Shown: positions 46,101 through 58,498, numbered from the stretch's first letter. The stretch: 64,000 nt of DNA from Panax quinquefolius (GCA_020205615.1 CM035170.1:37360143-37424142), one strand, 5' to 3'. Numbers and translations are program-made. Notes: generated from the letters alone by a model not told the origin.

Positions 46101-46469
46101 GCTCGATGTATGTTCTTAAACTACTTTATATACTTGTTTGGGCAATTTATGCTCATTCTTGCTTAAACTTTTCGTTATATCGATAATCACCGAGGGCTCC
46201 TGCAAGGACAAAGGAAAGTCTAAGATGAAATGATGAGAGTTATTTATGTAATAATTATATTTCTGCATATGATGTGATGTAGCGATAAACGCTAAGTTTA
46301 AGTTTAAGTTTGTTAAAGGTTGTAAAGACTTGGGACTTTATTTTGAATAAGTATGTAATAGTTAATATTATTATTATTATTATTAGAGTTACTTAGATAG
46401 ATGATGATGTATGTTATATCGTGAGCACCATGTCCTGTAATCGATGTTACACGGATTTGGGGGCGTCAC
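43180..46469 (+). repeat. Chromovirus 3' LTR (3290 bp)
   Basis: Closely similar to the 5' LTR throughout, with scattered substitutions and small indels. Its tandem array (44944-45306) is shorter than the one in the 5' LTR. Confidence 0.95.
44944..45306. repeat. LTR tandem array, GAAAATCGTAGAGTCAGT units (3' LTR)
   Basis: Same unit as at 35825-36262 but about 365 bp long, and more regular. Confidence 0.93.
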
Positions 46470-46474
46470 AGAGG

Positions 46475-47005
46475 ACCATTCATTGAGGAGTTAATGAGTA
46501 GTTCCATCTGTTTGTTAAGATTTTGGCTTGATAACTCCTGACTCATCATCATCTCTTCATGGTCTGCTATGCTTTTTGGCATGAATTCCTTCAACCTTGA
46601 ATTTTCCTCTTGTTGCGTTGAAAGTGGATATGAGAAATCTGATGGATGTGTTGGACTTGGGATGCGAGATTGGTGGGATAGTTATAACTCAATTCATAAT
46701 CTGGGTGATACCCCCAACCTTGTTGATAATCAGGATAAACATCGTTGTTGAAGTAATCACCCCCAAACTGCACTTGTCCAACCTTGATGTTGCATTGATA
46801 AATCGGATGCTCGCCAACACAGTATTCACATGTAACTACTATCTCTCGAAAAGTGCGTGAAATCGCAAGAATATCCAACCTCTCTCAGAAAGTGTTGCAA
46901 TTTGTGCTGACAATGTAGAAAATACATTGAGTCCCTCAGTGCTTGTCCCTTGGTTGAATCATATTTGTATAAGGCCCTTGATAAGAAAAGTCACCCATGG
47001 TACCT
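46475..47005 (-). pseudogene. Athila-1 gag, N-terminal and zinc-knuckle part
   Basis: The minus strand begins with an ATG near 46999 (MGDFSYQGPYTNM...), with a stop soon after. The frame 46591-46878 carries CEYCVGEHPIYQC, comparable to CELCAGKHSMDQC in Athila-2. The capsid region is missing between the leader and the knuckle. The reading continues left of the chromovirus at 34068. Confidence 0.7.
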
Positions 47006-47110
47006 GAAAAGAGAGAAATATAGGAAGAGAATTAAAATAAAATAAAATAAAATGTTTAAATTAAGACTAATTTGATTGAAATTAATGTTGGCAAAAATTA
47101 TTAAAATAAT

Positions 47111-47128
47111 TCCCCGGCAACGGCCCCA
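47111..47128 (-). promoter_or_regulatory. Athila-1 primer-binding site (tRNA-Asp type)
   Basis: Minus strand TGGGGCCGTTGCCGGGGA; the usual Athila sequence is TGGCGCCGTTGCCGGGGA, one difference. Confidence 0.85.
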
Positions 47129-47134
47129 AAAACT

Positions 47135-48889
47135 TGTTGGGTAAATTATAGTTAAGCACAACACGCAAGTATACGTGGTCAATAAATAATAAAGAGTAAG
47201 TAAAGTATCATTCCCACGAAGAATTAATTAATAAAGTTCACCAAGCATTAGCCCATAACCATTTCAGTCTTATTTAAACGATTGCTTTGAGTTTTTATAT
47301 TTAAACTATGAAATTAAATAGTACTAACTACCCCTAGAATGAGACTAGATAATAAAGACATGAGATTACAATTTCCCCTATTGCATCATTTAAATCAACA
47401 CACTTCTAGTTAAACCAAATTAATTATAACGGATTGTTAGTCGAGAACACGAAAGTGAAATATAGCCATCTCTCGATGTACCATACTCATATCACATATA
47501 ATTCACAATTGATAGAATACACATGAACACCCACATTACCTAAACCACTATATTTCTATGTGATTTACAAATAATTAGGGTTTGAACCCAAGTCCTCAAT
47601 TGACTACGAGTGGTGCTTCGGTATATGTCTATCCTAAGCACGAATCATATATTCCATCACCATGTAGAACATACAAACACAAGCTATCAAGATCAAATCT
47701 AAACCCATACTTCGTCTTTCAAGTTCATATGGGTTATCACAGTAATTGATGGCCAATTAACTAAGCAAATAAGCGTGAATCTTAATAGACAATCTCATAA
47801 CAATTAATAAGACTAATAATGAAGTATGTCAAAACAAACTAGGCAATAGATTCCATTGCAATCCCAAAATAGAGTTTAACTCATAGTTGAATTAGAATTC
47901 ATGATCCACAATTGAATATACATTGAAAGATACAATAGAAGTAAAGAGAGTTAGGGATCAAGAATAGCAAATCTGAGTTTCTTCTCTTGTTTCACTTCTG
48001 AACCTTCAAGGATCTTCAATTGCTTCAATCCCCAAATCTTAGTTATTCTAGGGTTCTAATCTAATCTAAAAAGAAAGAGAAGAAAAGAAATAATGATAGC
48101 TTTAGCCCCCAAGGGGTGGAATCTATTTTTCCTAATGTAAATACGTCTAATATATAAGCCCTAATTAAATCCCCCTCTCCGTTACGCTTCAATTGCATTA
48201 TTTAATGAAAAGTCAGCTTTGGTCAACACTGGAAGTCGCAGCGATCAGCGCAAATTTACCTAAGTTGGTAGCTACCACAAAAAAGTTTAAAAATTGCGTC
48301 TTTTTGCTATTGTAAGTCGGCATGCCATGTGAAATTCGCATGCCCGCGTGTGGTTGATTTTCTGCTGCAGTGTGCTCTGGTAAAATGGCCATAACTTTTG
48401 ATCTGGGAAGATTTACGGGGCCTGCCACCTATCAAATCAAAGATATAAACGAGCTCTACAACTTTCATTCTTTGATGATTGAGAAATTCTGGCCGGATGA
48501 TGGTTGAAATTGAGCTAGAAGGGACTGCTATGCAAATGGCTAACCAAAACAGCGAAGTTTGACGTCCGTTGGTACAAAGATCATAACTCTTGCATCCGAA
48601 CTCCGATTAGAACGATTCAAGATGTTACGGAAAGCTACGAAGATGCTCTAGAATGTAAGCTAAGTTCCAAACCAAGAACATGAAGTAAACATGAAAGCCC
48701 AAATGATGTCCGAATTGCTTTTCTTTGCATTTTCCTTGTTTTTTCTTACCAATAGTCGCTCACACCGCTCCCAAACGTATGACCTACAAAATGAACACAA
48801 AATGCATGAAAAGTAACTAAGACACATAAATATAAGCAACTAATTCAATTAAAAGATACCGGATAAGTGTATATAAAATCCACTTATCA
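47135..48889 (-). repeat. Athila-1 5' LTR (1755 bp)
   Basis: Matches 26108-27857 over its length, with scattered, mostly transitional differences. Confidence 0.93.
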
Positions 48890-48894
48890 ATTAA

Positions 48895-49560
48895 CAGTTT
48901 AACACCATAAACATAATGCTGCTGTTGAGCATTTGCTGCTGCTGTTGTTGAGTTTGACCTGCACCTCCTACCACTTGATGTTGTTGTTGTTAAGTTTGTT
49001 GTTGTTGAGTTTATCTTTACTGCCATGCTGGAAATAAAACAAAGAAAGATTCAAACTCGATTCCAAGAGATATATAGTATTATTCAGCCAACACATCACG
49101 CATATGGCAACAACTGCTGCTAAGGCTAATCAAATTACAACAAGTAGTAGGACTAGGAGGATGTAACTATGATATAAAATTGCATGATTACCACAAGTAT
49201 ACAGCTTGGGAGCTAATAATCCAATGTCTATTATCACAGTCAGTGACAAACATAAAAGGACCATAACATGAATAACAACTTAGAAGCTCAAAAAGTAAAA
49301 ATTAAATTGCAATAATGAATTGAGAGATGAATTTACCGCATTAATTAAGTTGAGTCGTGGTCCTCGTGGAAATATTAGCATCATTAGTAGCAAGGCTCAA
49401 CTTGGAAATTGCTGAAAAATGAAAAAAAATAATTAAACACATTATTTTTATAAATTGTTTTATTAGTTCAATAAAATAAACACAAACAATAATTATTACC
49501 ACACTCAAGTTTATCGGCAAAGTCGTTATCTTCCTCCACATCAATACAATTCTTCTTTTT
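48895..49560 (-). other. hAT 3' noncoding region
   Basis: Rich in CTG/GTT trinucleotides near 48915-49020. No coding motif. Confidence 0.4.
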
Positions 49561-51606
49561 AATCCAATCTTGAGCACATATGAGAGCTTCCACCATATTA
49601 GGAGACAATGAACTCCTAAATGAATCAAGAATGCACCCCCCCCCGTGCTAAATGCGAATTCCAAAGCAACAGTAGAAATGGGAATAGCCAACACATCACG
49701 GGCAATACGTGCAAGGATAGGGAATCTTGCACTATTAGCTTTCCACCACACCAAAAAATCGAAAGACTCATCGGCTTCTTCCACATCTTCACTTAAATAT
49801 TTGTCCAACTCCGATTTTTCTCCAAGTATCACTCTAGTCCGACGCATTTTGAACTTATCCATAAGTCTATTTATATTTTGGGATTCCATTGAATTAGAAC
49901 CTTGGGATGACATGTTACTTAAACTTGATGTGCCACTTGGCCCACTTTCTTGAGTTGAATAATTTTTTTTGTACTCATTAAACAAATCTTTTATTGCTTT
50001 CTTCACACCATCGGCAATCTCTATCCCCGTGGCCCTATTACTTGCTTGATATTATAAATCCCTATCTTCATTATCAATATCAAAATGAAGATCTACTCCC
50101 ATACCCTCCAACGGATCTTCAACTTCAATTTCATCATCTCCATACATTTCGTCTAAACCAAATTGAACAAAACTCAACTTAGACCGAGGATCAAGCACAA
50201 CAGGAATATACAACAACATATTCATCTTTGTAACATTTCCCCAAGACTTATCATATTTTCTTTTCATTGCCTTGGCCATTATTTTCAATTCTCTATCATT
50301 GCTTCTTTCCCACTCACTCAAAATAATTTAAGTTTCACTTATTTTATGAAATGCATTATTTGATGAGACATAAGATGAGCCCGAAATACGCACAGTGAGA
50401 TTATAAAAATGTTCTAAGAATCTCACAAATAATTTAGCCCTATTCTAATCCGAGTCCGTTGGAATATCTTGGCCCCCCATCTCTTTTACAAAGCCACGAT
50501 CTTCAAATCCAAATCGATCAAAAGCTTTGTTGTACTTTAAGGCCGAACTTAACATCAAGTAAGTAGAGTTCCATCTAGTTGGGCAATCTAGACTTAATCC
50601 TTTCTTGTCTTGAAGACCACAATACTCAATACAGTCCTTAAATGACTTAAACCTAGCCGGGGATTATTTTGCATACTTCACTGCACGCCTAACATTCTCA
50701 ACAGATTTCTTAATCAACTTCAACCCATCATTCACAACAAGATTAATAATGTGAGCTATACATCTCATGTGAATGAACTTACCACCCAAGACATTGGTTT
50801 TCCAAGATGTACATCTTTCTCTCAAGTAAGCATCTGCCGTATCATTTGAGCTAGCATTATCTACAGTGAGTGTCATAACTTTAGAAAGTCCCCACTCTTT
50901 TAGACAAGACTCAACCATTTCCCCAATGTCCTTCCCCTTATGACTTGTGATAGTTCAAAAATTTAAGATTTTGTTATGCAATTTCCAATTTTCATCAATA
51001 AAATAGGCAGTAACACACATATAATTCAAGCGTTGATTGGAAGTCCAAGAATCAGTAGTGAGGCAAACACGTTCACAATTTTTTCTAAGGAATGTTTTCA
51101 GCTTAATTGTCTCATTATCATACAAACGAATGCAGTCTCTAGCAAATGTAAAACGTGAAGGAAACTGAAACCTAGGACATGCAGCTTGCATAAGTCATTT
51201 AAAACCATCTTTCTCAACATGTTTGAAAGGAAGCTCATCTACAATAAGATGGTAAGTAATGGCTGTCCTAACAACTTCTTGGTCAAACCTCCAAGTGGTG
51301 AGTGTACTCTCACATGCCCCTCCCTCCTTCTCACCCTCACCCTCACCCTCTTTAATTCCTACAAGTTGGGGTTGAGCTTTATCCATGTTGATGGGATTTT
51401 TTTTTATAAGTTCTAAAGTGATTTCTTAAAGCAGTAGTGCCATTTGAAGATGAATCAGCAACTAATTCTTTTCCACAATAATTACACTTACCTTTGATGA
51501 CATTACCATCATTATCTTTAACTGGAATGAAGTGCCCCTCAGTCCACACTTTGGATCTAGGTGCCATCCTCTTTCTTTGCAGCTTTACATTTTTTGACTG
51601 TCCCGT
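49560..51606 (-). pseudogene. hAT transposase remnant
   Basis: Read leftward: a BED-type zinc finger (51379-51606: KGKCNYCGKEL...ALRNHF); a linker; DSWTSNQRLNYMCVTAYFID (50955-51191); the RNase-H-like core with LTVDNASSND and CIAHIINLVV (50664-50918); LDPRSKLSFVQF (50052-50321); and the C-terminal dimerisation region with WWKANSARFPILARIARD and STVALEFAFSTGG (49341-50006). At least four frame changes or stops separate these blocks. A run of nine C (49636-49644) shifts the frame inside the dimerisation region. The protein is not functional. Confidence 0.92.
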
Positions 51607-53159
51607 TGATGAGTAGGTTTTCAACCTATGATTTATGTTCGTTTAGCTTGTTATATTGTTAGTTTTTTGGTACTTTTCATGTTACTTTTGATGGGTTTTG
51701 TGCTTGTTGTAGGATAATCAATGTGCCTATTAGAATGCTAGCATTGGAAGAAGATTTCAAGTAATTTCTGACTTTCTGCATACATAGCGTGGACTATTTA
51801 TGATGCATAGAGAGAGTAACTTAGAAGCCGGTTGGTTCAGAAATTCTCTGAGGCTGTGGCCTTGGTCAGCGTTGTCAAAGAGTACTACTAATGAGATGCT
51901 GCCAACAAGGTCAAGATAAATTCTGCGTCGGCATAAATTCTGCGTCGGCATTAATTTTGTGCTGGAAGTTGGGTAGTGTGGGGAGCTATTAATTCTTTAT
52001 GTAATGTGATCATACTATGATTGTGGGATGGTTGTTAGATCATTTTGTGGGAGTCTTTGACTAATGGTTGTTGATATTGAAAAGGATTTGGATTTCAATT
52101 AAACTTTCTATGTGATAGTTAGAGTTGGATTAGGATTGATGTATGGAGATGAGTTGAAGCTATTCTTATGCTAAGCGTGGGGGAAAAATAGAGGAGGTAT
52201 TCAGACACACTTTGAGAACGAGATTAGAGAGCAAGATCTTGGAGGAAAGGAAGAAGAAGAATAATTTCACGAAGATTTCAGATTTGAAGGGCGAGAAGGG
52301 CGGTGTATTACTATTCTCTTTTAATTTCAAATTTTGTAATCGGGATGATGCTTTCTTTTATTTATTCAGTATTTAATTCATTAGCTATGAACTAAATTAC
52401 TTATTAGGCTTATAATGGATCTTTAAATGGAACGGTGATTATGTAACCTTGGTTTTCAGTTTAATAAGCTATGATGCAGTTTATCTATATTAATTTGAGC
52501 TTAAGTTTATGAATTGCATGATCAACAATTTTATGTGAATTTGTATAAATTCGAGAGATGAAATATGAATCTAGACTTAATTAATATAGCATGTGTTCTT
52601 GATTTATGTGAATGAACAGAATCTTGATGTATATTAGGGTAGAGATATGCTTGACATCGCATGTAATCATAAAGAGAACTTGAACTTAAACCTTCTTTAA
52701 TTATAATTCACATAGAGATATAGTGAGTTAGTTAATTAAGGTGTTTAACTTAATTCTATCTTAATTATGGATTTGAGTTAATATGGGGTTAATACATCAA
52801 GAGGTGGTTAATACTACTTATGTGTTTTTGATTAATAAACTGGGATAGTGAATTAAACTGGATGAAAGTAATAATAATCAGAGGGATGCTTAGAGTGAAG
52901 TTATAAGCCTAATTCTCCAATATTTGTTTGAAAATTCAGTTTTAGGGTTTGTTGGTATTTAGTTGATTTTTAATAGTTTCAATATTTTCGCTTTAAACTG
53001 GAAATTGATTAGTTTAATAAAATTAGGATTAATAGAAGATTGGTAATTGTGAGGTTAATTTCTTGCTAAGTCTCTGAGGGAACGATACTCTACTTACTAT
53101 TATATTACTTGTTGACCACGTATACTTGCGTGCTGTACGTATATAGATTTTACCCAACA
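51607..53159 (+). repeat. Athila-2 5' LTR (1553 bp)
   Basis: Starts TGATGAGTAGGTTTTCAACC and ends TTTTACCCAACA. Its beginning is repeated at 61920. Confidence 0.93.
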
Positions 53160-53165
53160 AGTTTT

Positions 53166-53183
53166 TGGCACCGTTGCCAGGGA
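53166..53183 (+). promoter_or_regulatory. Athila-2 primer-binding site (decayed tRNA-Asp type)
   Basis: TGGCACCGTTGCCAGGGA, two G-to-A changes from TGGCGCCGTTGCCGGGGA, both in CpG context. Confidence 0.8.
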
Positions 53184-53422
53184 CTCTAGTATAGATTTTA
53201 TTATTTTGCAATATCAGTTTAATTAGTCCAGTTTTACTTAAACACTTTTTGTGTTGCTTTGTTCTTTTTATTTCAGGTTTTTGAAGTTGGTTTATCCAAA
53301 CTCGATCCAAAAATCCAGACTTGCTTCCTTTTGAGGATGACATTAAGAGAAGGTTTTAGAGGTTAAGTAAGTGGATCAAGGAGACAAGGGACGACTTAGA
53401 AAACTCTGATAAGGAAGAAGCA

Positions 53423-54391
53423 ATGGCTGCCGAAGACCAGAAGGCGTTGAGGGATTTTGCAACACCTAAGGTGACTGAGCTGCAGTCGAGTATCACTAGG
53501 CCTGCAATAGCTACGAATACTTTCGAAATCAAGCCTGGGACAATTCAGATGATGCAGAATTCAATTCAGTTTGGGGGAATGGCAAATGACGATCCTAACG
53601 AGCATTTAATCAGTTTTCTGGAAATCTGTGACACTTTCAAGTACAATGGGGTGTCAGATGAGGCAGTTAGACTTCGCTTGTTCCCGTTTAATCTGTGGGA
53701 CAAGGCGAAGAGTTGGTTACATTCTCTACCACCAGGTTCGATAACGATATGGGAGGACCTGGCTCAGAAGTTTCTGGCAAAATTCTTCCCGCCAGTAAAA
53801 ACTACAAAGATGAGGAACGAGATTACCATGTTTAATCAGCAACATGGGGAGTCACTGTATGAGGCATGGGAGAGATATAAAAAATTGCTCAGAAAATGCC
53901 CACATCACGGATTGCCCGAGTGGTTACAGATGCATGGGAATCTCATAATGAGTATTGATGCAGCATCGGGGGGAGCATTTATGGCGAAGACTTATGAGGA
54001 GGCATATCAGTTGATAGAGACGATGGCTGCTAACAACTATCAGTGGCCCACGACACGAATGACACAACCTACTGTCGCTGGAGTGTTAGAGGTAGATGGA
54101 GTGACGACAATAACGGCAAAGATTTCAGCACTCTCAAAGAAGTTCGACATTTGGTCAGGGGGACAGACACATCAAGTTGTAATTATTTGTGAATTGTGTG
54201 CGGGGAAACATTCGATGGATCAATGCGCAATCAACCCAGAGTCGGTAAAATTCATGAGTAGCTATGACAGAATTCCTCAAAACACATATCAGAATGCATA
54301 TAATCAGAGGAATAGGATTAATCTGAATCAGTCGTGGAATAATAATCAGAATCAACAAGCTCCACGACCATCGTATCCCCCAGGGTTTTAG
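53423..54391 (+). pseudogene. Athila-2 gag
   Basis: A 322-codon open frame, the longest undamaged gag here. It has the retrotransposon gag domain with FGGMANDDPNEHLISFLEIC, LFPFNLWDKAKSWLHSLP, KFFPPVKTTKMRNEI and GESLYEAWERYKKLLRKCP, and a knuckle-like CELCAGKHSMDQC. It ends in TAG at 54391, where Athila polyproteins normally read on. The region after it (54392-54911) has several stops. Confidence 0.9.
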
Positions 54392-54911
54392 AATCAACAA
54401 CCTGTTCAACGTCAAGAGAGGAAATCAGATTTAGAGGAATTGATATCAAGTATATAACGAGTAATGAGGTAGCTATGAAGAATCAAGCAATGGCAATGAA
54501 ATCACAAGAAATGGCCATCAAGAATTTAGAAAACCAGATGGGACAAATTGCCTTAGCATTGAACAACAGACCACAAAGGACTCTACCGATTGACACCGAA
54601 AGAAATCCAAGGGAAATCCTGAACAGTGTTAGGCAATCACCTTGAGAAGTGGAAAACAGTTGGAAGGGATAAACGCAGACAACTCAGCTACCTCAGATGA
54701 AAGAGCTGGTAACGGTAAAGTGGTTGAAGGAAAGAAGGGTGAGGATAAGCAAAGTGAGAAAACAAAGTTAGACGACAAGCCAGTTGTATATCCTCCACCA
54801 TCGTTTCAGTAGAGGGTCCAAAAACAGAAATTAGATAAGTTGTTCGCTAAGTTTTTGGATGTGTTCAAGAAACTTCAGATTAACATCCTGTTTGTAGAAG
54901 CCCTATAGCAG

Positions 54912-55799
54912 ATGCCGAGTTATGTGAAGTTCATGAAAGGGATTCTGTCAAGGAAAAAGAAATGGGAAGACTTCAAAACAGTGGCATTAACAGAAGAATG
55001 TAGTGCGGTGATACAGCAGAAGTTGCCACCAAAGCTGAAAGACCCGGGGAGTTTCACTATTCCATGCACGATTGGGAACATGTCTTTTAATAAGTGCCTA
55101 TTTGATTTGGGGGCAAGTGTGAACCTTATGCCCTTGTCAGTATACACACAATTGGGTTTGCCCGCGCCAAAGCCTACGAATATTTCATTGCAGTTGGCGG
55201 ATAGATCAGTCACATATCCGAGAGGCATAGTAGAGGACATATTGGTTAAAGTGGATAAGTTTATATTCCCTGCGGACTTTATTATTCTGGATTTTAAGGA
55301 GGACAAGAATATCCCGATTATCCTAGGGAGACCTTTTTTGGCTATGGGGAGGACACTCATCGACGTACAAAAAGGCGAACTTACTATGAGGGTCCAAGAT
55401 CAGGGAATAAAATTCAACGTTTTCAAGGCCATGAAATTCCCCATGGATGAGGAAGAATGTTTGTGGATGGATATCATTGATCAAATAGTCAATGAAGACA
55501 TGGGAAAGAGTCTGGTCAACGATCCTTTAGAAACAACATTATTGGGGGATGAAGAGTTCAATGACCCAGAATTTGTGGACTACTTACAGATGTTAGATTC
55601 ATTGCCACGAGTTAGCCGATTTAGAGCACCATTTGAACTTTTACACACAGAGGAGATAGCCACAGAAAAATTGAAACCATCATTGGAGGAGCCACCAACT
55701 CTGGAACTTAAGCCACTCCCTAAACACCTCAGGTATGCGTATTTAGGCAATTCAAATTCTTTACCTATTATTATTTCTACTGCACTTAACGATTTATAG
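54912..55799 (+). pseudogene. Athila-2 protease region
   Basis: An open frame of 295 codons. The motif FDLGASVNLMPLSVY is the usual Athila form of the aspartic protease site, followed by IILGRPFLAMGRTLIDVQKG. A stop at 55799 precedes RT. Confidence 0.9.
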
Positions 55800-57446
55800 G
55801 AAGAAAAGTTGCTGAGGGTGCTTCGGGAACATAAATCAGCGATTAGTTGGACGATCGCGGATATCAAGGGAATCAGCCCTTCGTTTTGTATGCACAAGAT
55901 TCTGATGAAAGATGATGCAAAACCGACGGTGGAGCAACAACGATGACTTAATCCAATTATGAAGGAAGTGGTAAAGAAGGAAATTCTGAAATTGTTGGAT
56001 GCTCGGTATCATCTACCCGATTTCTGACAGTAAGTGGGTTAGTTCGGTTCATTGTGTGCCAAAAAGGGGGGAATGATCGTGGTACAGAATGAGGATAACG
56101 AGTTAATTTCGACAAGAACAGTGACATGTTGGAGGGTGTGCATCGATTATAGGAAGTTAAATAAGGCAACCCGGAAAGATCATTTTTCGCTACCCTTTAT
56201 CGATCAAATGTTGGACAGATTGGCGGGTCATGAATAATACTGTTTATTGGATGGATACTCGGGCTATAATTAGATCGCCGTCGCTCCTGAGGATCAAGAG
56301 AAGACTACATTTATGTGCCCTTACGGCATATTCGTGTTCCGGCGAATGTCATTCAGTTTGTGTAATGCACCTGCTACCTTTCAACGGTGTATGATGGCCA
56401 TCTTCTCCGACATGGTGGAGAAAAATGTAGAAGTCTTCATGGATGACTTTTCTGTCTATGGAGATAATTTTGATACTTGCCTTGGGAATTTGTTAATGGT
56501 GTTACAGCGATGCGAAGATACAAACCTTGTACTTAACTGGGAAAAATGCCACTTCATGGTTGAGGAGGGCATAATTTTGGGCCACAAGGTATCGGCTCAA
56601 GGACTTGAAGTTGACAAAGCTAAGTTGGAAACAATCGAGAAACTGCCTCCACCGAGCTCAGTAAAAGGAATTAGAAGTTTTCTGGGACATGCTGGGTTCT
56701 ACAGAAGATTCATAAAGGACTTCTCTAAAATTGCAAAACCGTTGTGCAGTCTTTTAGAGAAGGACTCTGTGTTTAATTTTGATGAGGAATGTAAGTCGGC
56801 TTTCGAGTTGTTAAAGAAGAAGTTAACTATAACCCCTGTGATAGTCGCACTAGATTGGAATATACCTTTAGAGCTAATGTGTGATGCAAGCGACTGTACG
56901 GTTAGGGCTGTTTTGGGACAACGCCGCGAAAAGGTATTTCACGCCATTTATTATGCAAGCAAGACACTCACGGAGACTCAAATGAATTATACAACTACGG
57001 AAAAGGAATTGCTTGTAGTGGTGTATGCGTTTGACAAATTTCGGGCATACTTGATCGGGACTAAGGTGATAGTCTACACGGACCATTCGGCTATTCGGTA
57101 TCTAATTGCGAAAAAAGATGCTAAATCACGTCTTATCCGATGGATTCTCCTTCTTCAAGAGTTTGATCTAGAAATAAAGGATAGAAAGGGGACTGAGAAC
57201 CAAGTCGCCGAATATTTGTCTAGGCTGGAAAATCCAGGTAAACAAGAAGAGGACAAGTGCGTCATCAACGAGTCATTCCCGGATGAGCAACTGTTTGGGT
57301 TAAATATAGAATTTCCATGGTACGCGGACTTCGCGAACTATCTAGTGAGCAACATGCTCCCCCCTGATCTTACACGACAACAGAAAAAGAAGTTCCTCCA
57401 TGACGTCAAGTGGTATATGTGGAATGAGCCATACCTATTCAAATAA
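55800..57446 (+). pseudogene. Athila-2 reverse transcriptase and RNase H
   Basis: Fingers (CIDYRKLNKATRKDHFSLPF) are at 56052-56237, after stops and frame changes. From 56313 a 377-codon frame carries [20 protein letters not shown], the catalytic FMDD ([12 protein letters not shown]), [16 protein letters not shown] and [19 protein letters not shown]. RNase H follows with [35 protein letters not shown] and [10 protein letters not shown]. Active-site positions are present in this frame but not joined to the fingers. Confidence 0.92.
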
Positions 57447-57458
57447 TACGTAGACAAG

Positions 57459-58498
57459 ATGATTAGAAGGTGTGTGCCTTACAGCGAGGTGCATAGTATA
57501 CTGCATGAATGCCACTCATCGGCGTACGGGGGACACTATGGGAGTGAAAGAACAAAAGAAAAATTCCTTCAAGCCGGGTTTTATTGGCCTACTTTATTTA
57601 AATACGCCCACCAATTTGTTAAAACTTGTGATAAATGTCAATGGGTGGGCAACATATCAAAAAGGAATGAGATGCCACTCTAAACTATTTTAGAAGTTGA
57701 GATTTTTGATGTATGGGGCATCAATTTCTGGGGTCATTCCCTTCCTCAATTTCCAATTAGTATATTTTGCTTGCGGTGGACTATGTGTCAAAGTGGGTTG
57801 AAGCAGTAGCACTACCAACAAACGATGCGCAGGTGGTGCTCAAATTCTTGTAGAAAAACATTTTTACGAGGTTTGGCACGCCGAGAGCCATTATAAGTGA
57901 TGAAGGTAGTCACTTCTACAACAAATCATTTACAGCTCTCTTGGCAAAATATGGGGTCAACCACAAGGTAGCGACGGCTTATCATCCCCAAACCAATGGG
58001 TAAGTAGAGGTATCGAACAGAGAAGTCAAGAAAATTCTAGACAAAGTGGTGAACCCGAATCGAAAGGATTGGTCGCTCCGGTTGGATGATGCATTATGGG
58101 CATACCGGACTGCATATAAAACACCGATCGGGATGTCACCATATCAACTACTGTACGAAAAGGCTTGTCACCTACCAGTCGAGCTACAGCACAAGGCCTA
58201 CTGGGCTATTCAGAAACTGAACTTTGAGCAAGCAGCTGTGGGTGAAAAGAGGCTACTACAACTAAATGAGCTCGATGAATTCCGACTTCAGGCATACGAG
58301 AACGCTAAACTATACAAGGAGAATATCAAGAAATGGCACGACAAGAAAATCATGCACCGAACTTTCGAAGCCGGACAATCAGTACTGTTGTTCAACTCAC
58401 GTTTGAGGTTGTTCCTAGGAAAGCTTAAGTCAAGGTGGTCGGGACCATTCACCATCAAAACAGTGTTCCCACATGGCGCAATCGAAGTATACAGTTGA
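57459..58498 (+). pseudogene. Athila-2 integrase
   Basis: The H2C2 finger (HSSAYGGHYGSERTKEK, CDKCQWVGNISKRNEMPL) is followed by a stop at 57683. The core is in broken frames with a legible SDEGSHFYNKSF and AYHPQTNG (57900-58000, then TAA). The frame 58046-58498 gives [38 protein letters not shown] and the C-terminal [20 protein letters not shown]. Confidence 0.9.

Larger units (their letters stand above)
34074..46469 (+). mobile_element. Full-length Ty3/gypsy chromovirus (12.4 kb), coding-dead
   Basis: LTRs 34074-37428 and 43180-46469; 5-bp duplication GAGGA at 34069-34073 and 46470-46474; tRNA-Met primer site; purine tract; and gag, PR, RT, (RH), IN and chromodomain in gypsy order. The LTR length (about 3.3 kb) and C-terminal chromodomain point to the Tekay/Del lineage. 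It is inserted into Athila-1 gag in antisense orientation. Confidence 0.95.
26108..48889 (-). mobile_element. Athila-1: pol-less Athila-type gypsy element with nested insertions
   Basis: LTRs 26108-27857 and 47135-48889 are flanked by the perfect 5-bp duplication ATTAA (26103-26107, 48890-48894). A primer site lies next to the 5' LTR and a purine tract next to the 3' LTR, both reading minus. Removing the two nested insertions (29380-33260 and 34074-46469, plus their duplications) leaves an internal region of about 3.0 kb. It holds only gag C-terminal and extra-ORF remnants; protease, RT, RNase H and integrase are absent. Confidence 0.93.
25778..51606 (-). mobile_element. hAT transposon, split by two Athila insertions
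   Basis: The left terminus TAGGAGTGAGCATTCGG, followed by ATAATAACCGAACCGAA, has the form found at ends of many plant hAT elements. The transposase remnant reads toward it on the minus strand. Athila-1 (26108-48889 with TSD ATTAA) interrupts the 3' noncoding part, and Athila-2 (from 51607) interrupts the region at the transposase N-terminus. The other terminus lies outside the window. The link between the left end and the transposase is inferred from position. Confidence 0.7.

Noticed and set aside
54920..55360. Antisense 146-codon ORF
   Set aside because: Shadow of the Athila-2 protease frame.
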